Positions 9,696 through 20,879 of a stretch of DNA of 64,000 bases are shown one piece after another. The notes under the pieces were generated by a model. That model was not told where the DNA came from, did no database searches, and saw nothing but the letters and a program-made list of their open reading frames with translations. Within the stretch, counting starts at the first letter, position 1; every line of letters begins with the position of its first letter. Source of the DNA: Paenibacillus sp. BIC5C1 (GTDB taxonomy: Bacteria > Bacillota > Bacilli > Paenibacillales > Paenibacillaceae). Position numbers and translations under genes: made by a program. The stretch covers positions 62,001 through 126,000 of the forward strand of contig NZ_CP135922.1 in assembly GCF_032399705.1 (NCBI RefSeq), written 5' to 3'.

Positions 9696-10646
9696 ATGAC
9701 AAGACAGGAAAAAGGGTTATGGACGGCTGTAATTGTCTTGACGCTTGGAATGCTGGTGATGGGTTCGGTTTTGGTTGTGCAAGGCTTAAGAAATGGACGA
9801 GAAGGAGCAGATCCACCTCAGGATACCAATCAGGAAGAGGGAAGTGCGGTAGCAACGATCAATGGGGAGGTCATAACCAACAAGGAATGGACCGAAGCAT
9901 TGAAACGGCGCTATGGCAGTGAATTGCTGCTCCAGATGCTCAATCGCAAAGCCGTATATGCGGAAGCGCTCGATCGTAATCTGACGGTGACTCCCAAAGA
10001 AATTGCGAAGGAACTTGCCGCAGCCATGGATGGATATGATTCGGAGAAGGCTTATTTTGACGAAATGCAGTCTCAACTGGGTTTATCCAGGCAGGACCTT
10101 GAGTTGGAGGCGGGATACCGACTTCTGCTTGAGAAAATCGCGACGGGCGGTATTCAGATTAAGGATGCAGATATTGAGCATTACTGGAACGAACACCGTG
10201 AAGACTATGTTTCCCCAGAGAAATATGATCTGTCTATCATTGTATTGAAGGAAGAGGAACAGGCTGAATCAGTCCTGGATGCGCTCGACAAGGGAGCAGA
10301 CTTTGAAGAAACCGCACGGAATGAATCGACAGACAGTTACTCCCGTGATGCGGGTGGTCGTCTGGGATGGATCGAGCAGAACGATCCGTTTCAGTCCGAA
10401 GCAATTCTCAAACTTGCAGCTCAACTGGACGTTGGCGATATTGCAGGGCCGGTAAAAGTCGAAGAAGGTTACGCCATCGTTAAAATGAATGACAAACAAG
10501 AGCGTCAGGTACAACCAGCAGAAGAGGTTCGCGAAGAAATTCGGATGCAGCTTGCTCTAAGCCTGGCTGATCCCTTGCCTCAGGTGGAGGAGAGGTTACG
10601 CAACAAGTATGAAGCTGTCATCATCGCTGAAATTCCGGCATCCTGA
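9696..10646 (+). CDS. membrane-anchored PpiC-type peptidyl-prolyl isomerase (PrsA/YacD-like)
   Basis: Predicted extracytoplasmic folding factor. The N-terminus (residues 9-30) is a single hydrophobic helix without a lipobox cysteine, so the protein is probably a signal-anchored membrane protein rather than a lipoprotein like PrsA. A SurA-like N-domain follows (about 50-160), then a parvulin domain (about 175-275) with SRDAGGRLGWIEQNDPF and VKVEEGYAIVKM. The total length is 316 residues. Its position between hslO and cysK is that of Bacillus yacD. The ribosome site is weak (GGGACG). Clients are not deducible from sequence. Confidence 0.88.
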   Translation: MTRQEKGLWTAVIVLTLGMLVMGSVLVVQGLRNGREGADPPQDTNQEEGSAVATINGEVITNKEWTEALKRRYGSELLLQMLNRKAVYAEALDRNLTVTPKEIAKELAAAMDGYDSEKAYFDEMQSQLGLSRQDLELEAGYRLLLEKIATGGIQIKDADIEHYWNEHREDYVSPEKYDLSIIVLKEEEQAESVLDALDKGADFEETARNESTDSYSRDAGGRLGWIEQNDPFQSEAILKLAAQLDVGDIAGPVKVEEGYAIVKMNDKQERQVQPAEEVREEIRMQLALSLADPLPQVEERLRNKYEAVIIAEIPAS

Positions 10647-10681
10647 TTATCCTGCAAACGAATGTTCTGCTGCATCTTGAT

Positions 10682-10729
10682 AAAAATACTCTGTCTACGG
10701 CCTTAGGGCCCAGGGCGGAGTATTTTTTT
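10682..10729 (+). terminator. terminator after the hslO-isomerase unit
   Basis: AATACTC/GAGTATT outer stem with inner GGCC/GGCC-type pairing, followed by seven T. Confidence 0.8.
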
Positions 10730-10740
10730 GAGTCCTCATA

Positions 10741-10769
10741 TTGACAATAGGGTGTAACGTTGATAAGAT
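10741..10769 (+). promoter_or_regulatory. sigma-A promoter of cysK with long leader
   Basis: Perfect TTGACA (10741-10746), 17-bp spacer, TAAGAT (10764-10769). It is followed by about 210 nt of untranslated leader (10776-10987). I see no T-box, S-box or terminator in that leader; a CymR site is possible but I could not define one. Confidence 0.7.
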
Positions 10770-10987
10770 AAAAATAATCAAAAACCTACTCATTTACTCG
10801 GAATAAAACCATTTATATGAACAAAGAAATCTTCGGAAAACCCAGGTTCTGTCCGGTTTATTGCAGATGGAATAGACTCAGAAGGATTTCCGTGGTTCTC
10901 TTTTATAACATCTAGAGGCTGCTCGGCCACACATGTATATGGCAACAGGACTTAAGTAGTATTCAACCCACTAAGGAGGGCATTCAT

Positions 10988-11926
10988 ATGGCTAAAGTAG
11001 TTAATAACGTAACAGAACTCATCGGAGGTACTCCGCTTGTTCGTCTGAACCGTATTGTACCTGAAGGCAGTGCTGAAGTGTTCGTGAAACTGGAATACCA
11101 GAATCCAGGTTCAAGCGTCAAAGACCGTATCGCGATTAGCATCGTGGAAGAAGCGGAAAAAGAAGGCAAGCTGAAACCGGGTGATACCATCATCGAAGCA
11201 ACAAGTGGTAACACAGGAATTGGACTGGCTATGGTGGCTGCAGCCAAAGGCTACAAGTCTGTTATTGTTATGCCGGAAACGATGAGCATGGAACGTCGTA
11301 ACCTGCTTCGCGCCTACGGAGCTGAGCTTGTGCTTACACCGGGAGCCGAAGGTATGAATGGTGCAGTTAAAAAAGCTGAGGAATTGCTTAAGGAAAATCC
11401 ATCTTATTTCATGGCTGAGCAATTTAAAAATAAAGCCAACGTGAAGATCCACCGTGAAACGACTGGTCCTGAGATTGTTGAAGCTATTCAATCTGTAGGC
11501 GGTACGTTGGATGCTTTCGTTGCAGGAATCGGTACAGGCGGAACGATTACAGGTACAGGTGAAGTGTTGAAGGAATCCTTCCCTGGGATTAAAATTGTTG
11601 CCGTTGAACCAGCAGCTTCCCCAATCTTGGCAGGTGGCAAACCGGGCCCTCACAAAATTCAGGGGATCGGTGCTAACTTTATTCCTGAGATTCTGGATCA
11701 GGAAATCTATGACGAGATCATTCACATCGAAAATGACGATGCGTTTGAGACGGCTCGTCAAGTAGCGAAGGAAGAAGGTATTCTGTCCGGTATTTCTTCC
11801 GGTGCAGCTATCCGCGCAGGTCTGCAAGTGGCCAAACAGTTGGGTGCAGGCAAACGTGTTGTCGTTATCGTGCCAAGTAACGGCGAACGTTACCTCAGTA
11901 CGCCACTTTACAACTTCGAAGCTTAA
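10988..11926 (+). CDS. cysK: cysteine synthase A (O-acetylserine sulfhydrylase)
   Basis: PLP enzyme that makes cysteine from O-acetylserine and sulfide. It has 312 residues. The PLP lysine is K45 in GSSVKDR. The substrate loop TSGNTG and the phosphate-binding loop [12 protein letters not shown] are intact, as is SSGAA near residue 265. Start ATG 10988 follows TAAGGAGGG at 10972-10980. It is transcribed from its own promoter and ends at a strong terminator, so it is monocistronic although the folate operon follows closely. In Bacillus CysK also binds the regulator CymR; that role cannot be judged here. Confidence 0.97.
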   Translation: MAKVVNNVTELIGGTPLVRLNRIVPEGSAEVFVKLEYQNPGSSVKDRIAISIVEEAEKEGKLKPGDTIIEATSGNTGIGLAMVAAAKGYKSVIVMPETMSMERRNLLRAYGAELVLTPGAEGMNGAVKKAEELLKENPSYFMAEQFKNKANVKIHRETTGPEIVEAIQSVGGTLDAFVAGIGTGGTITGTGEVLKESFPGIKIVAVEPAASPILAGGKPGPHKIQGIGANFIPEILDQEIYDEIIHIENDDAFETARQVAKEEGILSGISSGAAIRAGLQVAKQLGAGKRVVVIVPSNGERYLSTPLYNFEA

Positions 11927-11946
11927 GTTTTAACAAGTGATGAAAC

Positions 11947-11986
11947 AAATCCTCCTTGCCCGCATGCCGGGTGTGGAGGATTTTTT
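11947..11986 (+). terminator. terminator after cysK
   Basis: AAATCCTCC/GGAGGATTT stem with inner CCCG/CGGG pairs and a run of T. It lies within the upstream extension of the pabB frame, which shows that pabB starts further downstream. Confidence 0.9.
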
Positions 11987-12068
11987 GCTGAATGCTTTTA
12001 AAAGCAGCGGCGCTTTAGTATACTATCAGACAATAGAACAAGCGACAGATGGAGGGCGGCAAACCGCA

Positions 12069-13640
12069 ATGACACACCTGATGACAACATACGCCGACTG
12101 GACAGAGTGGGCCGGAAAAGGTTGGACCATGATGCCGTATATGATCAAGTCGGATAAAGGACCGTATCATGGCGGTTTACCGTTAACGTGGGAGGCAGCC
12201 TGGCAGCAGGCGTCACCCTATGCAATAGTATTGGAGAATGGTAAAGGCGGAAGATATACCTTTCTGGGATTAAATCCGGTATCCGTTATTTCCGGCAAGG
12301 GCAATGAAGCTGTTATTCAAGATCTCATTCAAGGCGGTACCCGGACAGACTGTGGTAAACCGCTGGAAGTATTAAAAAGATGGGCTGCGCCGTACAGCGC
12401 ACCAAAGGTGAGCGGGGCTCCAGACTTTGGCGGTGGATGTGCAGGTTATCTAAGCTATGACGTAGCGAGATCTTTGGAAAAGCTGCCAACCTTGGCTGAA
12501 GACAACCCGGCTCTCCCGGATTATTGGTGGATGCGGTTTGAAGAAATATGGGCGTATGACCATGACCAGCAGGCGCTGTTCTGTATGGTTCATCTGGCTG
12601 TACAGCCAGATCAGGATGAAGCTCAGCTCCGTAGGCTGTATGCAGAAGCAGAAGAGCGAGCAGCAGCCATGCAGCAACGATGGCTGCATATTCTAGGGTT
12701 TGCCCAGGCGGAGGAGCAGCAACAGGCATTGGAGCATCGTCATAGCCACATTCATCTCACTGCGCAATCAACCGATTCGGATCAGGAAACGGAAGGATGG
12801 CACACCTCCTTTCCTCAAGAGGACTTTGAGCAGGCAGTACGCACAGTGCAAGAATATATCCGTCAAGGGGATGTGTTTCAAGTGAACCTGTCCCTGCGGC
12901 AGGAAAAACGTCTGAAGTCCAGTGCAGAACATATCTATGAATGGCTTCGTCTCGTGAATCCCTCTCCTTACATGGGGATGCTGCGTAGTCCTGATTTCCA
13001 ATTGGTGAGCGGATCACCTGAGTTGCTCGTCAAAGTGGATCATGGCAAGGTTAACGCTCGTCCGATCGCAGGAACACGGAGAAGAGGACGAGATGAAGCC
13101 GAAGATGAGATGATGGCTGCTGAGCTGATGAACAGTGAGAAGGAACGGGCAGAGCATATTATGCTGGTCGATCTGGAACGGAATGATATCGGGCGGATTG
13201 CAGCTTATGGATCAGTGCATGTGCCTGAACTGATGACGATCGAGAAGTATTCGCATGTCATGCATCTGGTGTCTCAAGTCGAGGGAACGCTGGCAGACGG
13301 ACTATCGGCATTTGATGTGATTGCAGCGACGTTTCCAGGTGGAACGATTACAGGTGCACCCAAAGTTCGTACCATGGAAATCATTGAAGAACTGGAGCCT
13401 GTGCGTCGTGGACCGTATACAGGTTCGATTGGGTGGATGGACTACAGTGGCAATATGGAATTGAACATCGTCATCCGTACACTTTCCATTAAAGATGGAG
13501 TGGGGTATGTACAGGCAGGAGCAGGCATCGTTATCGACTCCGACCCATATCGGGAATACAAGGAGTGCCGTAACAAGGCAAGAGCCATGATGAGAGCTGT
13601 GAATTACAGCGAGGAAGCTGAAGCCGTTAAACTAAACTAA
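12069..13640 (+). CDS. pabB: aminodeoxychorismate synthase component I
   Basis: With PabA it converts chorismate and glutamine to 4-amino-4-deoxychorismate on the way to p-aminobenzoate. The frame is open from 11937, but that part carries the cysK terminator. ATG 12069, 12 nt after GGAGGG, gives 523 residues. The N-terminal half holds the anthranilate-synthase-like N-domain ([10 protein letters not shown]). The chorismate-binding domain has [26 protein letters not shown], the GGTITGAPK signature and a GSIGW stretch. The family is shared with TrpE; the pabA-pabC-fol neighbours decide the call. First gene of the folate operon. Confidence 0.93.
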   Translation: MTHLMTTYADWTEWAGKGWTMMPYMIKSDKGPYHGGLPLTWEAAWQQASPYAIVLENGKGGRYTFLGLNPVSVISGKGNEAVIQDLIQGGTRTDCGKPLEVLKRWAAPYSAPKVSGAPDFGGGCAGYLSYDVARSLEKLPTLAEDNPALPDYWWMRFEEIWAYDHDQQALFCMVHLAVQPDQDEAQLRRLYAEAEERAAAMQQRWLHILGFAQAEEQQQALEHRHSHIHLTAQSTDSDQETEGWHTSFPQEDFEQAVRTVQEYIRQGDVFQVNLSLRQEKRLKSSAEHIYEWLRLVNPSPYMGMLRSPDFQLVSGSPELLVKVDHGKVNARPIAGTRRRGRDEAEDEMMAAELMNSEKERAEHIMLVDLERNDIGRIAAYGSVHVPELMTIEKYSHVMHLVSQVEGTLADGLSAFDVIAATFPGGTITGAPKVRTMEIIEELEPVRRGPYTGSIGWMDYSGNMELNIVIRTLSIKDGVGYVQAGAGIVIDSDPYREYKECRNKARAMMRAVNYSEEAEAVKLN

Positions 13641-13687
13641 TTAAGCAGCCGTCCTTGTGTGGACGGAAGAACAGGAGGAACAAAAAC

Positions 13688-14263
13688 ATGATACTGGTTA
13701 TCGACAATTATGATTCCTTCACATACAACCTGGTTCAATATCTGGGTGAACTGGGGGAGACGGTGGAAGTTCGCCGTAACGATGAAATTGATTTGGTAGG
13801 CATCGAGGCATTGGCACCTGATCATATTTTGATCTCACCGGGGCCTTGTACTCCAAATGAGGCCGGTGTTAGTCTGGCGGTCATTGATCACTTCAAGGGC
13901 AATATTCCGATCTTCGGCGTATGTCTGGGACATCAGGCGATCGGACAGGCTTTCGGAGGGAACGTTATTCGCGCGGACCGGATGATGCATGGCAAAACAT
14001 CGGAGATGCATCATAATGGAACGTCCGTATTTACCGGATTGCCATCTCCCTTTACGGCAACGCGGTATCACTCTTTGATCGTGGAGCGCAGCAGTCTGCC
14101 AGATTGTCTGGAGATTACGGCCGAGACAGCAGAAGGCGAAATTATGGGCTTGCGTCACAAGGAATATGCGATTGAAGGTGTTCAGTTCCATCCCGAATCC
14201 ATCATTACGGATCACGGTCATCAAATGCTGCGTAACTTCCTGTCTCAGCAGGTAAAGGTATAG
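13688..14263 (+). CDS. pabA: glutamine amidotransferase PabA (PabA/TrpG)
   Basis: Supplies ammonia from glutamine to PabB. In Bacillus the same subunit also serves TrpE (PabA/TrpG), which may apply here. Class I amidotransferase of 191 residues: nucleophile C79 in [10 protein letters not shown], and catalytic His/Glu in FHPESI near the C-terminus. The frame extends 11 codons upstream, but ATG 13688 has AGGAGGAA at 13673-13680, 7 nt away. A CCGTCC/GGACGG hairpin (about 13649-13665) lies between pabB and this gene without a T run, so it is unlikely to be a terminator. Confidence 0.95.
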   Translation: MILVIDNYDSFTYNLVQYLGELGETVEVRRNDEIDLVGIEALAPDHILISPGPCTPNEAGVSLAVIDHFKGNIPIFGVCLGHQAIGQAFGGNVIRADRMMHGKTSEMHHNGTSVFTGLPSPFTATRYHSLIVERSSLPDCLEITAETAEGEIMGLRHKEYAIEGVQFHPESIITDHGHQMLRNFLSQQVKV

Positions 14264-14265
14264 AG

Positions 14266-15150
14266 ATGAAATATGCCGCGATAAACGGAGAATTGGTCAA
14301 TATGGCGGCAGCCGTGGTTCCGGTGACGGATCACGGCTTTTTGTACGGACTCGGATTGTTCGAGACGTTTCGGACCTATCAGGGAGTTCCTTTTCTGCTG
14401 GAACGTCATTTGCAGCGGATGGCTTCAGGGTGTCGTGAACTGGGCATTCCTTTCACAGCAACAGCAGCGGAGGTAACGGACTGGCTCAAAAACCTGCTGC
14501 TCGCTAATGAACTTCAGGATGCCTATGTACGCTATACGGTATCTGCGGGCGAGGCTCCCCTCGGTCTACCTTCAGGAGATTATGTGAAACCCAATCATAT
14601 CGTATTGGCAAAAGCACTACCTGAACCCTCTCCATCGCTATACGAAAATGGAAAAATGCTTCAACGTCTGTTGACGCCCCGTAACACGCCTGAAGGAGAA
14701 GTGCGGTTCAAATCGCTGCATTACATGAACAGCATCCTGGCGAAACGGGAACTGAACGGATATGGGCAATATGTGCAAGGTGCGGAAGGGTTGCAATTAA
14801 CCCGAGATGGGCATGTAGCTGAGGGGATTGTCAGCAATGTGTTCTGGGTGAGAAAGGGCGTACTCTACACGCCAGCACTTGAGACTGGCATTTTGCCGGG
14901 AATCACCAGGGCTGTTGTATTGGAGCTTGCAGCTCAGCAAGGACTGCCTTGCCAGGAAGGTTTATTTCCTTGGGAGGGACTGCTGCAGGCAGATGAAATC
15001 TTTTTGACAGGCTCTGTTGCTGAACTCGTCCCGGTTACCACATTGCGAGATCAGGTTGGAACGGAAACAGTAATCAACAGCGGACATATAGGCCCGGTTA
15101 CAGATGCGCTTCTGGGTATGTACCGGCAGAAAGCGGGGTATACTTCATGA
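14266..15150 (+). CDS. pabC: aminodeoxychorismate lyase
   Basis: PLP enzyme that cleaves 4-amino-4-deoxychorismate to p-aminobenzoate and pyruvate. Fold-type IV aminotransferase of 294 residues, with GLGLFETFRTYQG near the N-terminus, PLP lysine K149 in RFKSLHYMN, and the C-terminal DEIFLTGSVAELVPV. D-amino-acid and branched-chain aminotransferases share this fold; the place between pabA and folP makes lyase the better call. Start ATG is 2 nt after the pabA stop, and the end overlaps folP by 4 nt. Confidence 0.93.
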   Translation: MKYAAINGELVNMAAAVVPVTDHGFLYGLGLFETFRTYQGVPFLLERHLQRMASGCRELGIPFTATAAEVTDWLKNLLLANELQDAYVRYTVSAGEAPLGLPSGDYVKPNHIVLAKALPEPSPSLYENGKMLQRLLTPRNTPEGEVRFKSLHYMNSILAKRELNGYGQYVQGAEGLQLTRDGHVAEGIVSNVFWVRKGVLYTPALETGILPGITRAVVLELAAQQGLPCQEGLFPWEGLLQADEIFLTGSVAELVPVTTLRDQVGTETVINSGHIGPVTDALLGMYRQKAGYTS

Positions 15151-16010
15151 CACTTACGCCAGTCATTTATGAACGGAATTATGCGTGGGGACCAGCAGAG
15201 CTAAAATTGGGCACACGTACACTTATTATGGGCATTCTGAATGTCACACCGGACTCCTTCTCGGATGGGGGACGTTATACCAGTGTGGAGCGAGCGGTGG
15301 CTCACGCCATTCAGATGATGCAAGACGGCGCAGATCTCATTGATATTGGCGGGGAATCTACACGTCCCGGTTCAGATATCGTTGGCGCTGATGAAGAGCT
15401 CAGCCGGATCATTCCGGTCATTGAAGCACTACGGCAGCAGGCTCCACATATTCCGATATCGGTGGACACTTATAAAGCGGATGTCGCTCGCCAGGCCATT
15501 GAGGCTGGAGCGCACATCATCAATGATGTGTGGGGTGCGAAGGCTGATCCGGAGATGGCACGTACTGCGGCAGAACTGGGATGTCCCCTGATCCTGATGC
15601 ATAATCGGCAAGAACGAGACTATACCAACTATTTGGTTGATGTAGTCAGTGATCTTCAGGAGAGTATACAGATTGCGCTTGAGGCCGGAGTTCATCCCGA
15701 TCAGATTATTCTGGACCCGGGTATTGGCTTTGTGAAGAATCTGAACGAAAACCTTGTGCTCATGTCATCGCTCGGGTTGCTCAATGAGATGGGGTATCCC
15801 GTTCTGCTTGCCACCTCGCGTAAAAGGTTTATTCAGAACACCTTACAGGTGCGGGCGGATGATGCGCTGGAGGGTACAGCCGCTACGGTTGCTTTTGGCA
15901 TAGCCCAAGGATGCCAGATGGTCCGGGTTCATGATGTGAAGCCGATTCGGCGCACGGTGGACATGTGTGATGCCATGCTGTATGTATCTCCAGGCTTGCG
16001 GAGGAAATGA
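15147..16010 (+). CDS. folP: dihydropteroate synthase
   Basis: Joins p-aminobenzoate to 6-hydroxymethyl-dihydropterin diphosphate; target of sulfonamides. TIM barrel of 287 residues. Signatures: MGILNVTPDSFSDGG (residues 27-41), DIGGESTRPGS, the pABA/pterin site around DPGIGFVKN, and ATSRKRF. Start ATG overlaps the pabC stop (ATGA), so translation is coupled. Confidence 0.97.
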   Translation: MTLTPVIYERNYAWGPAELKLGTRTLIMGILNVTPDSFSDGGRYTSVERAVAHAIQMMQDGADLIDIGGESTRPGSDIVGADEELSRIIPVIEALRQQAPHIPISVDTYKADVARQAIEAGAHIINDVWGAKADPEMARTAAELGCPLILMHNRQERDYTNYLVDVVSDLQESIQIALEAGVHPDQIILDPGIGFVKNLNENLVLMSSLGLLNEMGYPVLLATSRKRFIQNTLQVRADDALEGTAATVAFGIAQGCQMVRVHDVKPIRRTVDMCDAMLYVSPGLRRK

Positions 16011-16112
16011 TCCTGACGGGGCCTGTGACCCGTACAGTAGAAGCGTAGCGTTTTGTAATAGGTACAAACATCGAACCATGAATTCATTATATATAGAGGG
16101 CAGGCGGATCTT

Positions 16113-16475
16113 ATGGATAGAATGGTAATGCATCGAATGGAGTATTACGGATATCACGGCGTATTTGCCGAGGAACGGAAGCTGGGGGCGCGTTATTATA
16201 TTGATCTGGAGATCGATATGGATCTGGGCGAGGCTGGGCGTAACGATGATTTGACCAAAACCATCAATTATGCGGAAATCCATGAGTTGGTCAAACAGAT
16301 CGTTGAAAATAAATCATTCCAGTTAATTGAAGCTTTGGGCGAACATATTGCATCTTCTTTACTGGACACTTATACTATTATCAATGCATTGACAGTCAAA
16401 GTGACGAAGCCGCATCCGCCTTTTGATATTCATTTTGGGGGCGTAACTGTAGAGCTTCGCCGCACAAGAAAGTGA
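16113..16475 (+). CDS. folB: dihydroneopterin aldolase
   Basis: Cleaves dihydroneopterin to 6-hydroxymethyl-dihydropterin and glycolaldehyde. The 120-residue protein has the N-terminal YGYHGVFAEERKLGA stretch and the C-terminal KPHPPFDIHFGGV, both standard for FolB; the catalytic lysine is in VTKPHPP. ATG 16113 is used, but in-frame ATGs at 16122 and 16128 are possible because the ribosome site is weak. A 102-nt gap after folP holds no clear signal. Confidence 0.94.
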   Translation: MDRMVMHRMEYYGYHGVFAEERKLGARYYIDLEIDMDLGEAGRNDDLTKTINYAEIHELVKQIVENKSFQLIEALGEHIASSLLDTYTIINALTVKVTKPHPPFDIHFGGVTVELRRTRK

Positions 16476-16484
16476 GAACCGATC

Positions 16485-17033
16485 ATGATTGCACATTCGA
16501 CCTCTGAATCTTCAGAGGCTTATATTGCTTTAGGGGCTAATTTGGGTGACCGGGAACAGACGCTGCTAGAGGCGTTAACGTTGCTGGATGCACATCCTCA
16601 TATATCCGTCCTGCGCTGTTCTGCGCTGTATGAGACGGAGCCGGTTGGTTATGTGGACCAGCCAGCGTTTCTGAATATGGCAACTGCAGTACAGACTACA
16701 CTTCTGCCGGAGCAGCTGCTCACGGAACTGCTGGATATTGAAACACGGCTTGGACGGGTTCGTGATATCCGTTGGGGTCCTCGTACAGTCGATTTGGATC
16801 TGCTTTGGATGGATGGAGAGACAAGTGATACCGAACGGCTGCAACTGCCGCATCCACGGATGGGTGAACGGGCGTTTGTATTGGTGCCACTGACTGACAT
16901 CGTAACCGAAGATGAGCATTCAGGTTTGTATGCCTTTGTACAATCATCGTTGTCTGTACTGGATGGAAAGGATGGAATACAGCTTTGGAAAACGTGCAAT
17001 TGGCCAATCGAATCCGGGCTTTCCGGAAGCTGA
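16485..17033 (+). CDS. folK: 2-amino-4-hydroxy-6-hydroxymethyldihydropteridine diphosphokinase
   Basis: Pyrophosphorylates hydroxymethyl-dihydropterin with ATP, providing the second substrate of FolP. It has 182 residues. YIALGANLGDR is at residues 12-22, YETEPVGYVDQPAFLN in the pterin/ATP loop, and RWGPRTVDLDLL plus LPHPRMGERAFVL at the catalytic core. The last 49 nt overlap the start of the downstream XRE gene in another frame. Confidence 0.96.
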   Translation: MIAHSTSESSEAYIALGANLGDREQTLLEALTLLDAHPHISVLRCSALYETEPVGYVDQPAFLNMATAVQTTLLPEQLLTELLDIETRLGRVRDIRWGPRTVDLDLLWMDGETSDTERLQLPHPRMGERAFVLVPLTDIVTEDEHSGLYAFVQSSLSVLDGKDGIQLWKTCNWPIESGLSGS

Positions 17034-17188
17034 AAGGTTTAACACAACAGGAACTCGCTGCTGAGACGGGCATATCGCTGGCCGTTCTGGGTATGATTGA
17101 ACGAGGCAATCGTAAAGTAGCTGAACGGGAGCTGAATCTAATCGCCGGGGTACTGTCGATCAGCATTGAAGAGTTACAGGGGAACTAA
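16985..17188 (+). CDS. small XRE-family regulator (YazB-like)
   Basis: A 67-residue protein that is almost only a helix-turn-helix: RAFRKLKGLTQQELAAETGIS followed by the recognition helix and ERGNRKVAERELNLIAGVL. Start is TTG 16985, which lies 49 nt inside folK and is the only start that keeps the whole domain. Bacillus has a protein of the same size (YazB) in the same place between folK and dusB. Targets are unknown; regulation of the folate operon is a guess from position only. Confidence 0.85.
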   Translation: MENVQLANRIRAFRKLKGLTQQELAAETGISLAVLGMIERGNRKVAERELNLIAGVLSISIEELQGN

Positions 17189-17318
17189 GACCGCCTGATA
17201 CTAACAAAAAAAAATCGTCATTATTCGTTAATTTTATAAAGAAAGAAATATTAAAGAATTAAACACAACCAGGATTCATACAAGAGTCTCGGAGTTAAAA
17301 AGGAGTGGGCCGACTACC

Positions 17319-18338
17319 ATGCTTAAAATTGGTGACATCGAAATGAAAAACCAGGTCGTACTTGCGCCGATGGCTGGCGTATGTAATCCGGCTTTTCGTC
17401 TGATTGCAAAAGAATTTGGAACAGGCCTCGTATGTGCGGAGATGGTGAGTGGCAAAGCCATCGTGCATGGCAACAAGCGTACACGTGAGATGTTGTTTGT
17501 AGATGAACGTGAGAAACCGCTGAGCCTGCAAATATGGGGGGGAGATCGTCAAGCCCTCGTAGAAGCAGCCAAAATTGTGGACAAAGAAACCAATGCTGAC
17601 ATCATCGACATCAACATGGGATGCCCTGTGCCCAAAGTGACAAGCTGTGATGCAGGTGCACGCTGGCTGCTTGATCCGAACAAAATTTATGAGATGGTAT
17701 CCGCTGTAGTAGACGCGGTCGATAAGCCCGTGACAGTCAAGATGCGGATCGGCTGGGATAACGAGCATATCTATGTGGTTGAGAATGCACTTGCGGTTGA
17801 ACGCGCTGGTGGACAAGCGGTAAGTGTGCACGGCCGTACACGTGAGCAGCTCTACACAGGTACTGCGGACTGGTCACACATCAAAAATGTAAAAGAGGCT
17901 GTCTCCATCCCGGTGATCGGGAACGGAGATGTATCTTCACCGGAAGATGCCCGTCGCATGTTGGATGAAACGGGATGTGACGGAGTGATGATCGGTCGTG
18001 CCGCCCTGGGTAACCCATGGATGTTGTATCGTACCATTCAGTACTTGAGTTCCGGCGAACTGCTTCCTGACCCGAATGGGGAAGAGAAGATTCGGGTTGC
18101 CATTTTGCATATGGACCGTCTGATTGCACTGAAGGGTGAGGCTGTTGCTGTTCGTGAGATGCGTAAACACCTGGCTTGGTATCTGAAAGGTCTCAAAGGA
18201 TCTGCCCGCATCAAGGACGTTATTATGGAAGAAACCAAACGTGATGAGATGGTGCACATTCTGGAGAACTTTGTAGGTCAGCTGCATATCGAAGGCAATC
18301 TGGAGTCAGAACCGGCAGTAGCCGAAAATGCATCCTGA
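17319..18338 (+). CDS. dusB: tRNA-dihydrouridine synthase B
   Basis: FMN and NADPH enzyme that reduces uridines in tRNA. TIM barrel of 339 residues with LAPMAGVCNPAFR at the FMN site, the conserved NMGCPVPKV with C102, VKMRIGW, VHGRTREQ, and NGDVSSPEDARR. ATG 17319 follows AAAAAGGAGTG at about 17297-17307. The 130-nt AT-rich gap upstream may hold its own promoter, although in Bacillus this gene is part of the same cluster. Confidence 0.95.
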   Translation: MLKIGDIEMKNQVVLAPMAGVCNPAFRLIAKEFGTGLVCAEMVSGKAIVHGNKRTREMLFVDEREKPLSLQIWGGDRQALVEAAKIVDKETNADIIDINMGCPVPKVTSCDAGARWLLDPNKIYEMVSAVVDAVDKPVTVKMRIGWDNEHIYVVENALAVERAGGQAVSVHGRTREQLYTGTADWSHIKNVKEAVSIPVIGNGDVSSPEDARRMLDETGCDGVMIGRAALGNPWMLYRTIQYLSSGELLPDPNGEEKIRVAILHMDRLIALKGEAVAVREMRKHLAWYLKGLKGSARIKDVIMEETKRDEMVHILENFVGQLHIEGNLESEPAVAENAS

Positions 18339-18344
18339 TCTGCT

Positions 18345-18363
18345 GCTGTAAAACGTTTACAGC
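18345..18363. repeat. inverted repeat upstream of the greA promoter
   Basis: GCTGTAAA-ACG-TTTACAGC, perfect 8-bp arms with a 3-nt centre. It ends 16 bp before the greA -35 and has no T run. It may be an operator or the weak end of the dusB transcript. Confidence 0.5.
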
Positions 18364-18379
18364 TATAGGGGGCGTAACA

Positions 18380-18408
18380 TTGACTTTTCGAGACCGTTAC
18401 CCTATAAT
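18380..18408 (+). promoter_or_regulatory. sigma-A promoter of greA
   Basis: TTGACT (18380-18385), 17-bp spacer, perfect TATAAT (18403-18408). The leader before greA is about 170 nt. Confidence 0.8.
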
Positions 18409-18582
18409 TTCACAGTATAAATTCGCCATGTGCGTCATAAGGCTAGTGCATCAGGAGGAATGTTCTGTTTCTCCGGAGAACTTCATATAGTTTTGAAGAT
18501 GTATGCGGGCGGAGCTCTGTAAACAGCACTGGTTCCGTTGCCGTGCAATCAAATTATTCCCATGACAGGAGAATCGGTTGAG

Positions 18583-19059
18583 ATGAGCGATAAGGAAGTT
18601 ATCCTTACACCAGAGGGACTTAAGAAGCTTGAAGAAGAACTGGAAATGCTGAAATCGGTGAAGCGCCGCGAAGTGGCTGAGCGGATTAAGGTAGCCATCG
18701 GGTATGGAGATATTAGTGAAAACTCCGAATACGAAGACGCGAAGAACGAACAGGCTTTCATTGAAGGCCGCGTGATTACGTTGGAGAAATTGCTCCGGAA
18801 CGCTCGGATTATTAACAGCGACGAGATTGATACCGAAGCTGTAAGCGTGGGTGCAACAGTTACTGTAGAAGATCTGGAATTCGGTGATATCACGGAATAT
18901 ACAATTGTAGGTACTGCGGAGTCCAATCCGCTGCAAAACAAAATATCGAATGAAAGCCCTGTTGGCAAAGCCATTCTGGGCAAGAAAAAAGGTACGGTTG
19001 TTGATGTAAGTGTGCCTGCTGGCGTAATTCAATATAAAATTGTAGACATCAAAAAGTAA
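18583..19059 (+). CDS. greA: transcription elongation factor GreA
   Basis: Rescues backtracked RNA polymerase by stimulating cleavage of the nascent RNA. The chosen ATG 18583 gives 158 residues, the usual GreA length. The frame is open back to 18538, but the upstream residues do not belong to the family, and AGGAG at about 18567-18571 suits 18583. N-terminal coiled coil (about residues 5-75) carries [16 protein letters not shown] with the tip acidic residues D and E. The C-terminal FKBP-like domain ends in [12 protein letters not shown]. It has its own promoter and terminator. Confidence 0.96.
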   Translation: MSDKEVILTPEGLKKLEEELEMLKSVKRREVAERIKVAIGYGDISENSEYEDAKNEQAFIEGRVITLEKLLRNARIINSDEIDTEAVSVGATVTVEDLEFGDITEYTIVGTAESNPLQNKISNESPVGKAILGKKKGTVVDVSVPAGVIQYKIVDIKK

Positions 19060-19090
19060 TATAAGCAATGAAGCAGTCGGGTACGGAGAC

Positions 19091-19116
19091 AAAAGCTTCC
19101 TTAGGGAAGCTTTTTT
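19091..19116 (+). terminator. terminator after greA
   Basis: AAAGCTTCC/GGAAGCTTT stem with a TTAG loop and six T. Confidence 0.92.
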
Positions 19117-19177
19117 CAACATTTGAGGCAGAATACCTCTGAAGATGCCTGCAATGTAAATAAGGAGATGAATATAG

Positions 19178-20692
<1,515 letters not shown>

Positions 20693-20721
20693 ATAAGGAA
20701 CGTTTAACTCGTTCATAATAG

Positions 20722-20770
20722 AAGAGGAACCTGCCGTTCAGTATGATGCTGGTGGCAAGTTCCTCTTTAG
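20722..20770 (+). terminator. stem-loop after lysS
   Basis: AAGAGGAAC...GTTCCTCTT with inner TGCC/GGCA pairing; only a short T tract follows, so termination strength is uncertain. Confidence 0.6.
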
Positions 20771-20879
20771 GTTTACATAGGCATCGAAGTGACAGATTCG
20801 TCGAAACAACGTGGTTGCCATGAATATGACAGATCTTCTTCGCCTACCTGTATGTATTATGTTAAAAGAGGTGCCCTTC

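Noticed and set aside
11937..12068. Upstream extension of pabB
   Set aside because: The stretch contains the cysK terminator and has no ribosome site.
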